A stretch of DNA of 64,000 nucleotides from Xiphydria camelus (taxonomy: Eukaryota > Arthropoda > Insecta > Hymenoptera > Xiphydriidae): contig OY783199.1 of the NCBI GenBank assembly GCA_963678675.1, positions 7,261,501 through 7,325,500 of the forward strand. The letters run 5' to 3'. Every line of letters begins with the position of its first letter. The first letter of the stretch is position 1. The notes beneath the pieces were generated by a model. It ran no database searches. It was not told the origin of the DNA and saw only the letters and a list, made by a program, of their open reading frames with translations. Position numbers and translations under genes: made by a program. Positions 45,535 through 56,874 of the stretch are shown here, one piece after another.

Positions 45535-46270
45535 TATTTTGTTCAAATGTCATTTCGTCATGAAAAACTGGAAGATAATCAGGAAAAAACTTAAGGACTC
45601 TACGTCAGAAAAAACTGAAATATTAATTAAGACAGAGGACGATCATATTAATGATAAGTGGTAAATTTCCTTTCATTAAATTTAGGAATGTATATGAAAT
45701 AAAAATATTTTAATTCCATTACGCTTTAAACCTCATTTCATTTCAAAATAAAGGCAACCACAAGACTAGCGAATCTTTTGCCACTTCGATAATGGAGCAA
45801 AGAACCTCGCAAAAAAAGAACTCGTCCCAAGAGACGCATGTATTATACATATTTATTTCAAAGCCGATAGAGCGTGAGAGGACTCGATGCTTATCGGAAA
45901 TGTGTCGAACGTCCCGCTAATTCGCAGAACAAACTTCCATTCCCGGGAGAGGGATGTTAAAGGGTTAATGTATAGAGGTAGACGGGCTCACCGTATTTTA
46001 CGTGGGGGAGAGATTATGCATAAAATATCACTTCTCGTATCCCTTTGAACCATGTTACCACTCAACCTATTAACTGATATCGAATGACGTACGTATCGAT
46101 TGTGAACTGATTAACACTCTGCACTTACAATAATTATATAGATATGGCTACAGTCCGACTTCCCGTGACATCAATTTCGAGAGACGTCTGTTATCCAATA
46201 ATAATAGTAATTCAAATGTCAGCTATCGATTATAATTAACAATAAATCCTTTTAAAGCTTTTTTATATTT
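45535..46270. other. Intron 1 DNA, no gene seen
   Basis: AT-rich to mixed. No exon or clear element. Confidence 0.3.
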
Positions 46271-46277
46271 CATAAAT

Positions 46278-46554
46278 TGCGTCAGTAATTCCAAAAGGTC
46301 GTATACGTTACTCAATGCCTTTTTAGCATTGTAAAATCCAAGAGGGCTTATAAAAAAATTCGTTCTCGCAATAGCTAGAAATACGTAAGAAAAATCATAA
46401 AATGGTAAAATAAAAATTTGAAAAACTAAAGTTTCTAATTTTTTTTATCAGAATTTAGACTAATTTAAATAAGTGAAGAAAACATGTTACATACGTCCTT
46501 TTGCTTTTATAAAGGCAGTTTTTGGCGCATACGATCTTTTGGAATTAGTGACGC
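46278..46554. mobile_element. ATACGCCCTTTT-family element, short copy
   Basis: Ends GCGTCAGTAATTCCAAAAGG and CTTTTGGAATTAGTGACGC are near-perfect inverted repeats, giving the cleanest ends of the family. The interior has AGAGGGCTTAT and TACGTCCTTTTGCTTTTA. Confidence 0.82.
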
Positions 46555-47043
46555 AAAATATCTATATTTTGGCGGTTATTTTGTAGGTATCCATTATAGG
46601 GGCAGGTAGTGACGGAGATTCGATTTCGCAAACCTTATTCTAGGTATTTCCTTTTTCGGATTCAGCTGGCTCGACGGTTTTCCACGCGAGTCCATATTTT
46701 CCACTCGATGACCACGCTACAGATTTCGAACGAGAATTTCGTTTGTATGTTTTCCCGCAGTTGCGAGTTTGCCCGACTGTCGGATGTCTCGCGTTGCGTC
46801 GATTTATTTCCAAACTTTGGTACCAGACTGTCCTTGTTGCGTCACGGGTATAATTTACGTGCTCTGCGAAAGCGTCGTCCTTTTCATTCGTGGAGGTCGC
46901 ATTAAAAACTGCTCTATGCAGTGAAAAAAATAACTTACCGATCCAAGAAACCGTCGACATGAAGTGCTGAGAACATATTTATTTAACAGAAGTGTATATT
47001 CATTGAATTGAACGAATCCACACATGATTCGAATAATGAGGTG

Positions 47044-47735
47044 AGACCGGGGTAGGTTGCAACAAGTTTGATGTTTAATTTTTTATCCCTATTTTAATAA
47101 TAATGAGAGTTAGTTTTCAAGAGCTATGTAATATAATTTAACGTATTACATAATACATTAAATACTAACGTTTTAAGTGCCCACCAAAAAAATTAATTGA
47201 AAAGGTTTTTTTTTGAATCAGTCGACTGATTAGATCTAATGCGCATGTTATAATGTGCCCCACATTCGGGATATGTTGCATTAGTGTTTGGGCACGTTGA
47301 ACCACTTAACTTTTGGAAGAACTTTTCTATGCTTATTAAGTTACTAGCATATAATTAATTAACAGAACTCCTCTAAATACTCTGAAACTACACAGTTAAT
47401 ATAAATTAAATAAGCGTTGTTATTGACACGTGACGAATGTGCCCACCTTAAATACATTTTCTTTTATGAAACTGACAGAATTGTACCCGTACCGTAGTGT
47501 TTTCTACTGATAAGGGGCCAAACAGTTAATATAAATTAAATAAGCGTTGTTATTGACACGTGACGAATGTGCCCACCTTAAATACATTTTCTTTTATGAA
47601 ACTGACAGAATTGTACCCGTACCGTAGTGTTTTCTACTGATAAGGGGCCAAACTACAAATCAAGTAATCCTGCAATTTATTTTCCGCTGGAGGGAAAAAA
47701 TTCTTGTGTTGCAACCTGCCCCACTCTCCCCTATA
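47044..47735. mobile_element. Element with GGGGTAGGTTGCAAC ends
   Basis: GGGGTAGGTTGCAAC at 47049-47063 and GTTGCAACCTGCCCC at 47708-47722 are inverted repeats (14 of 15). The interior mentions GTGCCCCACATTCGGGATAT and GTTGCA phrases. It contains the 130-bp tandem duplication. Flanking sequences on the two sides (AACATATTTATTTAAC and AACTTAAATAAATATGTTTT) look like the two halves of an older element. Confidence 0.7.
47392..47653. repeat. Perfect tandem duplication, 130-bp period, two copies
   Basis: From ACAGTTAATATAAATTAAAT to CTACTGATAAGGGGCCAAAC the second copy repeats the first with no difference that I can see. Copy boundaries are 47392-47521 and 47522-47651. Confidence 0.95.
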
Positions 47736-47739
47736 TTTA

Positions 47740-48645
47740 ACTCAACGACAATAGGTTTAACTTAAATAAATATGTTTTTAGCATTATTCGTGCCGACGGT
47801 TACGTGTATCGGAAAATTATTTCTTTCAGTGTGCTCGAATTTATTCTACCTTCCTCTACAATTTAATTTTCAATAAACCATCGGTCCAGGGAATGGCATG
47901 CTGCTCGACAAAATTTGCCACTGCTTCATGAATGGCTATTATCAGTGACGTGACTCTAGAAGCCGAGAATCGACAGTCAACACGCCGGCCTATAATCGCA
48001 TTACTGCCGCTTCGATACTGGCACAAAATGCAATTAACCTATTGGCGGCTAAATACGCGCTGGAGTTGAATAATACTTGCACAAATACTTGACCAATCTA
48101 TTATATTAGCTTAATATCAATTCAGAATTTATCGTGTGCGTTGCATCTATATCGATGTGTAATAGAGTCCAAATACTCGTAAGTATAAAATCGGAAGCCA
48201 ATCATCGTCACTCGAAGTTTCGCCAAAATGTCGAGATTGCTACCGATATATTATTGGTTCGATATGCAATTACGGCATCGGTATACCCAGGGGTGGGATA
48301 ACAACGAGGCAATGTTTATATATGAATAGCGGATTATTTCGTCTGCTCGGTACCAATTCGGCGTTGATTGGAAATAATGCATAATGAAATCGAGTGATTA
48401 TTCGATTTCGTGTGGTATTTAATAGTACTTGCCGCGTGGAAAATTGGCCAGCGTTGCGCAATTTTAATCTGATATATTAAAATGGTTTGGAAATGTAAAA
48501 TTTTCGGGGTTTCTCGGTTTTCTTTATACAAATGTATTATACTTTAAAATATATCGGTATATATAGGTACTTATTTACATACTCCATTATAAAATAATCT
48601 ATATACCTATATACTAAGATAACTGTTTATTTATAGTTAATAAAC
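47740..48645. other. Intron 1 DNA, no gene seen
   Basis: Mixed AT-rich sequence. No exon. Confidence 0.3.
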
Positions 48646-48650
48646 GTATA

Positions 48651-48798
48651 GTTGATTATGGTGAAAGAAATATTTCTTTTGGCTAAACAAATAATTCGTT
48701 AATTATTATCATTTTCAATTCGAACAAAATAAACCTTCTAATAAATAATATACATATATTTACTTGGCCCAATGAAATATTTCTTTCGCCATAATTAA
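48651..48798. mobile_element. MITE of the ATTATGGCGAAAGAAATATT family, copy 2
   Basis: Ends GTTGATTATGGTGAAAGAAA and ATTTCTTTCGCCATAATTAA. The interior shares ACATATATTTACTTGG/CCCAATGAAATATTTC with copy 1. Confidence 0.8.
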
Positions 48799-48889
48799 GT
48801 ATACATTTCTATAAATAAAATGTTCTCCCAGTGTACATTATGAGTGAACTATAGGGAGAGTTCTATAATATTTCAACACCCTGAGAAAA

Positions 48890-49136
48890 GTTTATTAATA
48901 GTTAACAAATGTAATTTCAAATACGGTAGAATAAATATTTTGTTAGCACAAGAAAATATACGTTAATTATAATATTACAATGTTTATTTCATTCAAACGG
49001 TTATCTCAAAGAATTTAATTGTGCCGGATAAACTTTCTAATACTTAACAAATATTTATTTGGTACAATAAAATATTTATTTCGCCATATTGAAACAAACA
49101 TATTTATTAACTACAAATAAACTATTTTCTCGGTGA
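48890..49136. mobile_element. MITE of the GAAAAGTTTATTAATAGTTA family
   Basis: Starts CTGAGAAAAGTTTATTAATA and ends AAATAAACTATTTTCTCGG, which pair as inverted repeats. The interior has AATAAAATATTTATTTCGCC and ATTTCATTCAAA phrases. Related, more decayed sequence is at 21.26-21.48 kb and 43.85-44.12 kb. Confidence 0.65.
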
Positions 49137-49139
49137 TTA

Positions 49140-50225
49140 TATCGTTAGTATTTCGAGTAGAAAAATTCTGTAGAAATCAAGCAATGTAATCACTCTTGCA
49201 AAACTTATAAGTGGATTCTGCTTACATAAAGCAGCGAGTGAAATCAAAATATAGGATAATGTTCCAATGTCTCGTGTTTCAGCGAATTGTTAAACGGTAG
49301 AAGTTTCATTATACAACTATCCGTATATACGAATGTACGGCGTGTAGTGACTCAAAAGTTAACAGGAAAGCTTCGCGGTACCAAGTTTGCGCGACGTGCG
49401 AGTCGATCCAGAGCGAAAAGTTTCGTTTCTCGTTACGCCGCTTTCTGGATCGAGAATTATTAACAGTGGCTTCACTCTACGAATCCTTAGTGTCTGCAGC
49501 AGTAGCACGCGTTATATTTAATGCAGGTCCTCTTCCGATATTTTCCCGTTCAAAAACGAAGAGGCTGTCAACGAGAAGAGCATGAATTCGGCGAGTTCGA
49601 GCAGAGGTGCGCGTACATGGTGTTACTGCCAGTTACATATATTGGTCGTATACTATCCGAAGAAAGAAAAAAAAATTTTTGTTGGGTTCTCAACGTTGAC
49701 TGGGCAGTTTTGGGGAAACCCAAAATAACGAGAATCGTTTGTTGGTAAATTGTGCAAGCAAAGCAAATCATCGCCGATAAGTTTCGTTCTTCCTTTCCCT
49801 TGCTTCGTTCGGTTTATTTCCAGGTGACTCACACGAAGGAAGAGAAAGGGAAGAAATGATTTATCTTCACTATTCTCTATACGCGAGTAAATATCTACGA
49901 ATCTATTCTCATTCCGGAGTCACCTACCTTGCATTTCAAACTGTACTACCGTGCTAAGTAAAGGAGGTAACTGACATTTCAAATATTATGCAAAAGTATG
50001 CTTTAAAATGGTCAGGATAAAATATTTAAAAGAATAAGAAATTACTACAAAAAATTAAAAATTAAAATTAGTATATTTTTGTACTTACCTATTTCTCTTT
50101 CACTCAGATTTCGGTTTCTTGTCCATTTTGGAGCACATTTTTGAACCTCTTTTGTGTGAAATATCAGTTACTTATAACTTTGAACTTATAAGGGACATTT
50201 ACCCCTTTATATAGTACGTCAGTAT
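49140..50225. other. Intron 1 DNA, no gene seen
   Basis: A mildly GC-enriched part at 49330-49600. The open frame around 49521-49748 is matched by an open frame on the other strand and is not called. Confidence 0.35.
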
Positions 50226-50233
50226 ACTGTTAA

Positions 50234-50969
50234 AGTGCTACATACACCTAACGGCCTGAAAAATGTATTACTTTCAATAATTTTTTTTTCATATATTTCA
50301 TTTATTTAACACTCATTTATAAAATGTTATCACAAATACACACTTTTAACAAAATATATAAAAAAGAAAACCTTAAAAATATTGTATTGTTTACAAGTTA
50401 TTTGCCATTGAATCCGGCAAGGTGTATTACGAAAGTCTTTTACGGTGCCAAAAAATTCTCGTTCGGATTTCATTTTAAAGCAAAAAATGACGAAAATTCT
50501 TAAACTAGAAGGTTCAATCTTGTCCTTGTAACCGGTGATTTTGAGAAATATTTATAATTAACAATTTTACAACAGTTTAAATTACGAGTGTGATTTTTCA
50601 AGTAATTTCATCCTGGCTTTATGATTGCCAAGAAATAAGTATTAATTAAAACAATTTTTGATGAGTGTCAGGAACAAGATAAAATCTTTACAAAGCGATT
50701 GAGACAATTTACATTAAAATCGGTTCAGTAGTCTTTGAAATGCAGTTGGCACCGCATTTGAAAAAGTAGTTGTGAGAAAACAGCGTTTGAAGTTTCAGGT
50801 AAACCGGACCTGGAAACGCTAGGTCAGGTATATAAACACTTGTAACTCGGTCAATTTTGCAAATTTTTGACTCAAACTTTTTTCAATATGTAGTGTTTGT
50901 TTTCTACTATTAAATAAAAATACTTTTTAAAAATCGATTTTTTGGACCAAATTAGGTGTATGTAGCACC
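50234..50969. mobile_element. TTAA-flanked, piggyBac-like non-autonomous element
   Basis: TTAA at 50230-50233 and 50970-50973. Ends AGTGCTACATACACCTAA and TTAGGTGTATGTAGCACC are inverted over 17-18 bp. 736 bp, no coding frame of note. Confidence 0.72.
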
Positions 50970-50976
50970 TTAAGGC

Positions 50977-51888
50977 AGTAGGGGAGAACGGTGCTAAAAG
51001 TAACAGAAGTAAGTAGTAACAGACGTTTTGTGGGATGGCGCAATTTTCCGGGATGTTGGAAATCGTGCCTTGGAGAAGCTAGATGTCTCTGGTAGTCATT
51101 GCACCAACCAATTATTGATGCGTCTTCACCGGAGAAAGTTTTGTATATCATACGAAATTCTGACATATATAAGTGAATTTTTATTTTCGTAATTTTAGTC
51201 TCTGTAAGAGGTTTTTTATCATACCTTATGCAATATGCGACTACGTAATACTAGATTAGTCTTACACAGTGAAAAGTATGTTTTATTAAAAATATATAAA
51301 CCCTGTCCACATTATATTCCAATTTATAGTAAAAATAATATTGTAGAGCTTAAAGTACCTAACAATTTTTTGGAGCAAGCTGTAATATGTTGAAAGATAT
51401 TGCAGAAAAAAATTTAGATCATATTATGATTTAACAGATTTTATTATTGCTAGAAAACCAAATATATTATTAATAGACTCAATAGGATAAGAAATGTAGG
51501 ACTTACTTTTGATATATTCAATTAAAAAACACTAATGTTTAATTAAAAAAGTAAAGAGAGTAATAAGTGCAGATTAAACATTGTTAAAATTTATAAGCCT
51601 TTTAATTTACTTATCCATAATAATCATAAAAACATCTTCTTGCTAGCAATTGCCCCGTGTCTATTATTTTTAGTTTCAATAAAAGGGCAAGAAGTAATAT
51701 CTGATTTTGGTCACCAAAAGTGGATCTACTTCTAATTTGTTGATTCGATACACTACTTTAATATTGAGAATGGTAACTGAATTAATGAGCTAAGTACCCG
51801 GGAAGAAATATTTTCCTTTCCTTTCATTAATCCCAAGTTACAAGTAATGTCATGAAAAACGTTACTTTTAGCTCCGTTCTCCCCTACT
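50977..51888. mobile_element. Element with AGTAGGGGAGAACGG ends
   Basis: AGTAGGGGAGAACGGTGCTA then AAAGTAAC pairs with GTTACTTTTAGCTCCGTTCT then CCCCTACT; about 28-bp TIRs. It abuts the TTAA element. 51640-51800 is shared, inverted, with 1095-1260. No ORF of note. Confidence 0.82.
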
Positions 51889-51889
51889 T

Positions 51890-52435
51890 ATTGTTTTACC
51901 TCTTATAAAGGGTTCCTCTCTTTTTCAAAGATTCTCTGTAATTCTTTCAGCTTTTGTGTTTAATACAAGATGGCGGGAGCATAGGTAGAACTTTTCTTCG
52001 TCTATCCTTTAAGCTTTATCTCGGTACGCTCTATAGCGTATTGACGGTCCCTTTCGAATCGTTCGATGTATCTTCGTCGGGATATTCTTTTCTACTTTCT
52101 TAATTCCTCCGATACGCGCGCGCCGTTCAACTGTATTTATTGTAAGTTTGTTATACTCTTCCTTCATCCTGTCAGCGGCTGTTACAGAGGGATTCTTCGC
52201 AGCAAATGGTACTAAGATTATTTTATCCGTATCTTTCGCTTTCATTGAGAAAGGAAATTCTCAATAAACACAAAAAAACTCCCTAGGGTAACGGATACAG
52301 TTATTGATACTTTATGCAGACGAAATTATATTATATGTGGTTACTGTGTTATATTTTTATTTTTCTCCATATAAATTAGCCACATCATCGGAGAATGCCA
52401 ATCACTATCGGGGTACCGACAATTGGGGTTGCTCA
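51890..52435. other. Intron 1 DNA, no gene seen
   Basis: Mixed sequence. A 78-codon minus-strand frame has no recognisable domain. Confidence 0.3.
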
Positions 52436-52439
52436 TAAT

Positions 52440-52700
52440 TTTTTTCAGTTGCAGATTCGAAAAATTTGAACATATTTATTTACCTCGCAATTTCTTTTTT
52501 TTTTCATTTTCGCCATTATTTAAGCTGGAAAACGATATTTAAAAATGCAGTCACGTCATTGTGTGTGTGTGTGTGTTGGAGGTCTATCTCTTTCGCACTC
52601 GATGCTTGGCATAAGTGCATCTCTCTGGCGTTTCGATGACGTCATACTATCGTAGAGAGAAATACTTTTATAACTTTACGAATTTCGGATATCTTCTTTT
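52440..52700. repeat. Dispersed repeat with GAGAGA / GATGACG phrases, copy 3 (inverted)
   Basis: Reverse complement orientation: TCGAAAAATTTGAACATATT, TTTCGCCATTATTTAAGC, CACTCGATGCTTGGCATAAG, CGATGACGTCATACTATCG. A (GT)n run at 52561-52576 interrupts it. Confidence 0.55.
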
Positions 52701-53155
52701 TTCTGTGACATTGAATATGTAGATATACCAATTACAAACAGAATTTAAAAATAAGAATATTTTTTTACGGGAACATTGAATTATTTCCGTAAGACTATTT
52801 CAGTTTTATAATTCCTGCAATAATCATATATTTGATCAGATATCGTTCTAAAACAGGGTGCATTTGACAGAAATTGAGGTTGTTTTAAAACTCTCATTGT
52901 AGAAGATCCCGATGGCTTGCAGCGATAGATACAAGTCTATAATTGTCGGTCGTAATCAGGAAGAGTTCTTTAGCCGCGTCGCGCTCGATCGGGAAATGGA
53001 TTTTAAATGATTGTTTCCTCGCATAAGGTACCAACAATTTTACGATACCAGTTGCAGTCCATTGAAATGTCTTCCTTGTTCTACAATAGTCGACATGGCC
53101 AATAGTTTAAGTCTCTCTTTCATTCGTTTGAAATCCCAGCCGGTCAATTCTAGTT

Positions 53156-53241
53156 TAATATTACCTATACTACTTTGCTGCCGCCATTTTCTCAATGATG
53201 ATAGATAGAAAAAACGGTGGAAGCAAAGTTATACACTTAAT
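53156..53241. mobile_element. Tiny palindromic MITE, copy 2
   Basis: CTACTTTGCTGCCGCCATTTT pairs with AAAACGGTGGAAGCAAAGTT (first given in part as CTACTTTGCTGCCGCCATTT); loop ATGATAGATAG. Same as 45.44 kb but more diverged. Confidence 0.8.
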
Positions 53242-53244
53242 ACT

Positions 53245-54125
53245 TTCCGCTGACCCGGTACGTACCTATTCCGAATTTCTGAAGTTCTTAGATGGCGACT
53301 GTTCTCTCTTTCATAAATCCCGATCTATCTTTCGAATAAGAGCACTCTCAGAATCGTGCAAAGTTTTTCCTCTTTCGTTCGAATGTTGACCCTTTGCGCG
53401 TAGTTTTTAGTTTCCCCATATACTCGCTATTTAATGCGCGCTATAAAAAATATAATAGTTTATTAAAGCATCTACCGTATGTGCCATATATTTCCCATTA
53501 CCAGTGCAGTGTACCAAAAATTCAATCCAATTATAATAGTTTGTGTGGAGGTGATACATTTTTTATTTATTCCAATAAGTATTCGTAACTTTATATACCT
53601 AGAGTCGTGCCGGTCCGTTGGTTATATTTTCACTTTGAATTTTTATTGCAACTCAGAGACTGCTGTAATTGTCGTTCGGCTATTCTATACAAGATAGGTA
53701 ATAAGCAAAGGTGGTACAGTGGCTCGCCAATGCAATAGTTGCAGAGGTACCTATATTTAAAGAAAGTCGAAAGCTTCTACCTCGCAATCCTATTTGAAGG
53801 TAGTTGAGCGTGCTTGAGCTAACTCGTCAAAGGTTCGGGAGAAGATAATGAGTCTTTTACAGGGACTGAAAAGTTTCTCTCTTTGGTGGCGCGAATTGAG
53901 GGACGATTTTCTTTCGAGAGAGCCTTCCAGAGTCCGTCGCGTAACTACCAACAGGGGTTACGTTACGCGGAAGAAAGTTTCTGGTAATCAGTTTCATACT
54001 GAATAGTAGACAAGATTTTTTGAGTAAGTGTGCACTTTTTTACTACGTCATATAGTAAAGAATGATGGTATATTACAGTAACGGTAGTAAGGAGTACAAG
54101 TTCCTTGTTTTTCTGTGTGGAAACT
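53245..54125. other. Intron 1 DNA, no gene seen
   Basis: Mixed sequence, several short open frames, none recognisable. Confidence 0.3.
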
Positions 54126-54130
54126 GTAAT

Positions 54131-54460
54131 CACACGGAGAAAAAGCATTGGTAAAAAATCATGGGAAAGTTCATGAATTTTTACAGTGTATCGCAGTTAC
54201 AGGGCTCCTCGAGGTGAAAAATTGAATTTTTTAATAGACACAGCGTAAACAGAGAAAAAGATTAGTAATTTTTACAGTGAATCCCAGTAACAGGGCTTCC
54301 CGAGGTGAAATATTTAATTTTTTTAAGACAAAGTGTACTTTTTATAGTTCGTAACAATATAAAGTCATAAACATCCGACATACATTAATGGAAGATTGAT
54401 CAATTTTATCGTATAAACAGATGTTTATACTATTACGAACTGTAAAAAGTACGCTAGTAC
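54131..54460. mobile_element. CACGGAGAAAAA family, one truncated copy with a second piece joined
   Basis: First piece 54131-54243 starts CACACGGAGAAAAAG and carries AGGGCTCCTCGAGGTGAA. It is broken at the ACAGCGTAAACAGAG junction, where a second start (GAGAAAAAGATTAGTAAT) begins, followed by GGGCTTCCCGAGGTGAAATA and a hairpin with AAACAGATGTTTATAC, ending near TAAAAAGTACGCT. This suggests one copy inserted in or recombined with another. Confidence 0.65.
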
Positions 54461-54620
54461 GTCGACGACGATAACGATATAGTATCGAAAGTGGCAAGGA
54501 AAATGAAAATCACGACGATGGTATCTACTATTGGAGAAAAGTTTCTTAAAATCGAATAAATCGTTTTCAAGTGTTATCTAATAAATGTTCACTATTGTAG
54601 ACGAAAATTGATTGGTGCTA

Positions 54621-54806
54621 CACGGAGAAAAATGATTAGTAATTTTTACAGTGAATCCCAGTAACAGAGCTCGTAGAGGTGAATCATTGATTTTTTTCAA
54701 TAGATACAGCGTACTTTTTACAGATCATAACAGTATAAACATCAGTTTATAATGGTAAAATTTACCAATCTCTTATTACCAAAGTTACTAACATTTTTTC
54801 TCCGTG
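54621..54806. mobile_element. MITE of the CACGGAGAAAAA family, short intact-ended copy
   Basis: Starts CACGGAGAAAAATGATTAG and ends TAACATTTTTTCTCCGTG. The interior CAGTAACAGAGCTCGTAGAG and ATAACAGTATAAACATCAG match the 13.7-kb copy. It is about half the length of that copy, from an internal deletion. Confidence 0.8.
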
Positions 54807-54879
54807 CAGTATGAAAAAGTGATTACCAGGAACGCTTCTCCACGTACAATTTCTGACAGTAGCTACTCCTATCATCGTG

Positions 54880-55960
54880 AAATTTGCATTTATCAGATTA
54901 GTTGGCAAAACGAACGTAATAACTTCTCAATTAGCGGTATCGATTGCCACAGCAGCAGCTAAGTACTACCTTATTTCGCGAACCATATATCAGCAACCGA
55001 CCAGCAGCTTTCGACTCTCCGACAAATTTCGCGAGAGAAAAAAAATTACACCACCCGCCCCCCGCGGTACAACCGTCGAACTCGGCCGCGTAATAAGTCT
55101 CGGCCAAGCCTCTCTCCCTCTCTCGCGCTGCCTCCCTCTCCGACGAATCACTGATTTCCGCTCGGAAAACGAATGACGTTGAAGTACTTCGAAATTATTC
55201 AAGTTCGAAGAGAAATCGACCGTGTACCTGCCCCCTGGTCCGTCTATATCTCGACGAGCAACCCCTACCTTTAAATATTTACCGGAATCACGTCGACGAA
55301 CGAACGCACGGAATCCCCTACCCATCCCTATACTTATCTCCGCCCGACATTCCCCGCCGTCGCCAGGTAAAGACAGGAAGGGAATCGGGTACCCGTAAAG
55401 AAAATTCATCGGAAATGAGAGAGCGGACTATAGGGGATTAGAAAAGAAAAGTGCCAACTTCGGTTAAATAGTCCGCGCGGAAGCTAGGGAAAGGTGGGCG
55501 TGGTCGGGTTTCCGAGCGACCCTCTTATCGGATCCTTAAACGCTCGTTAAGGGTGGCGAAACCCGGTGAGCGACTTAACGAAGGACCTCTTTATAAATAA
55601 AGCACGCACCGCCCAGCACCGCGGGAAAGCCTAAACATATCCTAGTTTGCCTTACGACCGCGCCACGACGATGGTCCCGGCTACAAAGCCCGATGAAATG
55701 TACGACCGGTGCCACGCCCCCCTCCAGAGATCCCATTTCGGAAACGTCGTCCCGGCGTGGCGCGGAGAGAATCCTATATACACGTGTATCGCGTTAGCCT
55801 GTAGTTAACGATCGTTCGAGGAACGATAAATATTGAGCGACGGTTTCGTTACGGATTGCCCCGATGACACGTGCGATGGGGTAGAATGGAAGGAAGGGTA
55901 TGTTGCGTGCGTGGGGATGTACCGATCTCGCGGCTCTACGAGCGCGTCCCTCCGACGAGG
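54880..55960. other. CpG-rich block upstream of the Ig exon
   Basis: Dense CpG from about 55030 to 55960, ending 0.9 kb before exon 2. Frames are open on both strands without recognisable domains. It could be a regulatory region or an internal promoter for a shorter isoform. Confidence 0.4.
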
Positions 55961-55963
55961 CAT

Positions 55964-56134
55964 CCACTTCCGTCGGCACGAAATTGGAACCTATTAGGCA
56001 TGCCCGACGTCGGGCTGCCCCCCCCCCCCCCCCCCCCGCTCGCTTGGCGTGCTTACTTTAAATTCCCCTCGTGTCGGTAACTCGATCGTCCCGCGTGCTT
56101 TTCCTCAATTAATTATGATATTAACGGGCTTCTG
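55964..56134. repeat. Diverged direct duplication upstream of exon 2, copy 1
   Basis: CCACTTCCGTCGGCACGAAA, TTAAATTCCCCTCGTG, CGGTAACTCGATCGTCCCGC and TTAATTATGATATTAACGGG recur in the same order in copy 2 about 450 bp downstream. A poly-C run of about 20 lies at 56018-56037 in this copy. Confidence 0.8.
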
Positions 56135-56418
56135 GTGGGTGGAGGAGGAGGGGAGGAGAGGCGAATCTCGGGAACGTTTAGCCTTAAACCGGCGCACGCT
56201 TCGTATTCGATATTGTAATATGATACATTATAGGAGCGGTGAAAAAAAAAAAAATCATCACGAATCAACAGGACTTATTTTCCTTTGTCAGTACTGATTT
56301 TTTCTTTCAGCGGGGGGCGTGAAATTTAACGTTAACAACGGTCAACTCTTTTCAGTAACAGCCAAAAGTTACAATAATATCACCGTGACTCAGCAGCTTC
56401 GTCCTTTCAACCACGCGG

Positions 56419-56578
56419 CCACTTCCGTCGGAGTAAAATTGGAGCCTGTATATTAGTTAGAAGCGACGATCGGTTATTTCCCGCCCCTTTTGCGCGCTCG
56501 CTTTAAACTCCCCCCGCGCCGGTAACTCGATCGTCCTGCGTACTTTTCTTCGGTTAATTATTATTAACGAGCTTCTCG
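56419..56578. repeat. Diverged direct duplication upstream of exon 2, copy 2
   Basis: CCACTTCCGTCGGAGTAAAA, TTTAAACTCCCCCCGCG, CGGTAACTCGATCGTCCTGC and TTAATTATTATTAACGAGC (positions in order) match copy 1. It lies about 300 bp before exon 2 and lacks the long poly-C run. Confidence 0.8.
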
Positions 56579-56874
56579 TAAATCGAGTGCATACTCACGA
56601 CGTAACCACCCTCTTTTCTCTCGCTCTCGCTCTCTCTCTCCCTCTTCGTATAACGCACGTACACACGGTATACCTCTATCGCGTTTTCTCGAAATAGATG
56701 TCAAGATTCCGGCAACGAACGTTGGCCCCGAGACCGTGTGGCTCGGTGGTCCGAGTCACCGGAGAGCGCTCTCGAGTCGACGGAGCCTCGACCGGAAATG
56801 TGAGCGTGAGAGCGCTTCCGGTGGGGGTTCGGTACCGCCCGCGTCTAACTTCTTCCTCTCTCCTTTGTTCGCAG

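Larger units (their letters stand above)
7818..56874 (+). other. Intron 1 (about 49 kb) of the Sidestep-family gene
   Basis: Bounded by the donor GTGAGTA at 7818 and the acceptor TTCGCAG ending at 56874. No reading frame inside looks like a conserved protein. The long ORFs are found in CpG-rich islands or CT microsatellites. The intron holds most of the MITEs listed here and several CpG-rich islands. A very long first intron is common in neuronal adhesion and guidance genes. Alternative first exons or nested genes cannot be excluded without transcripts. Confidence 0.6.

Noticed and set aside
56736..56874. Upstream extension of the Ig exon as an open frame with its own ATG
   Set aside because: A branch site, long pyrimidine tract and CAG acceptor at 56874 mark this as intron. 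The extended peptide has no signal peptide and is low-quality sequence.
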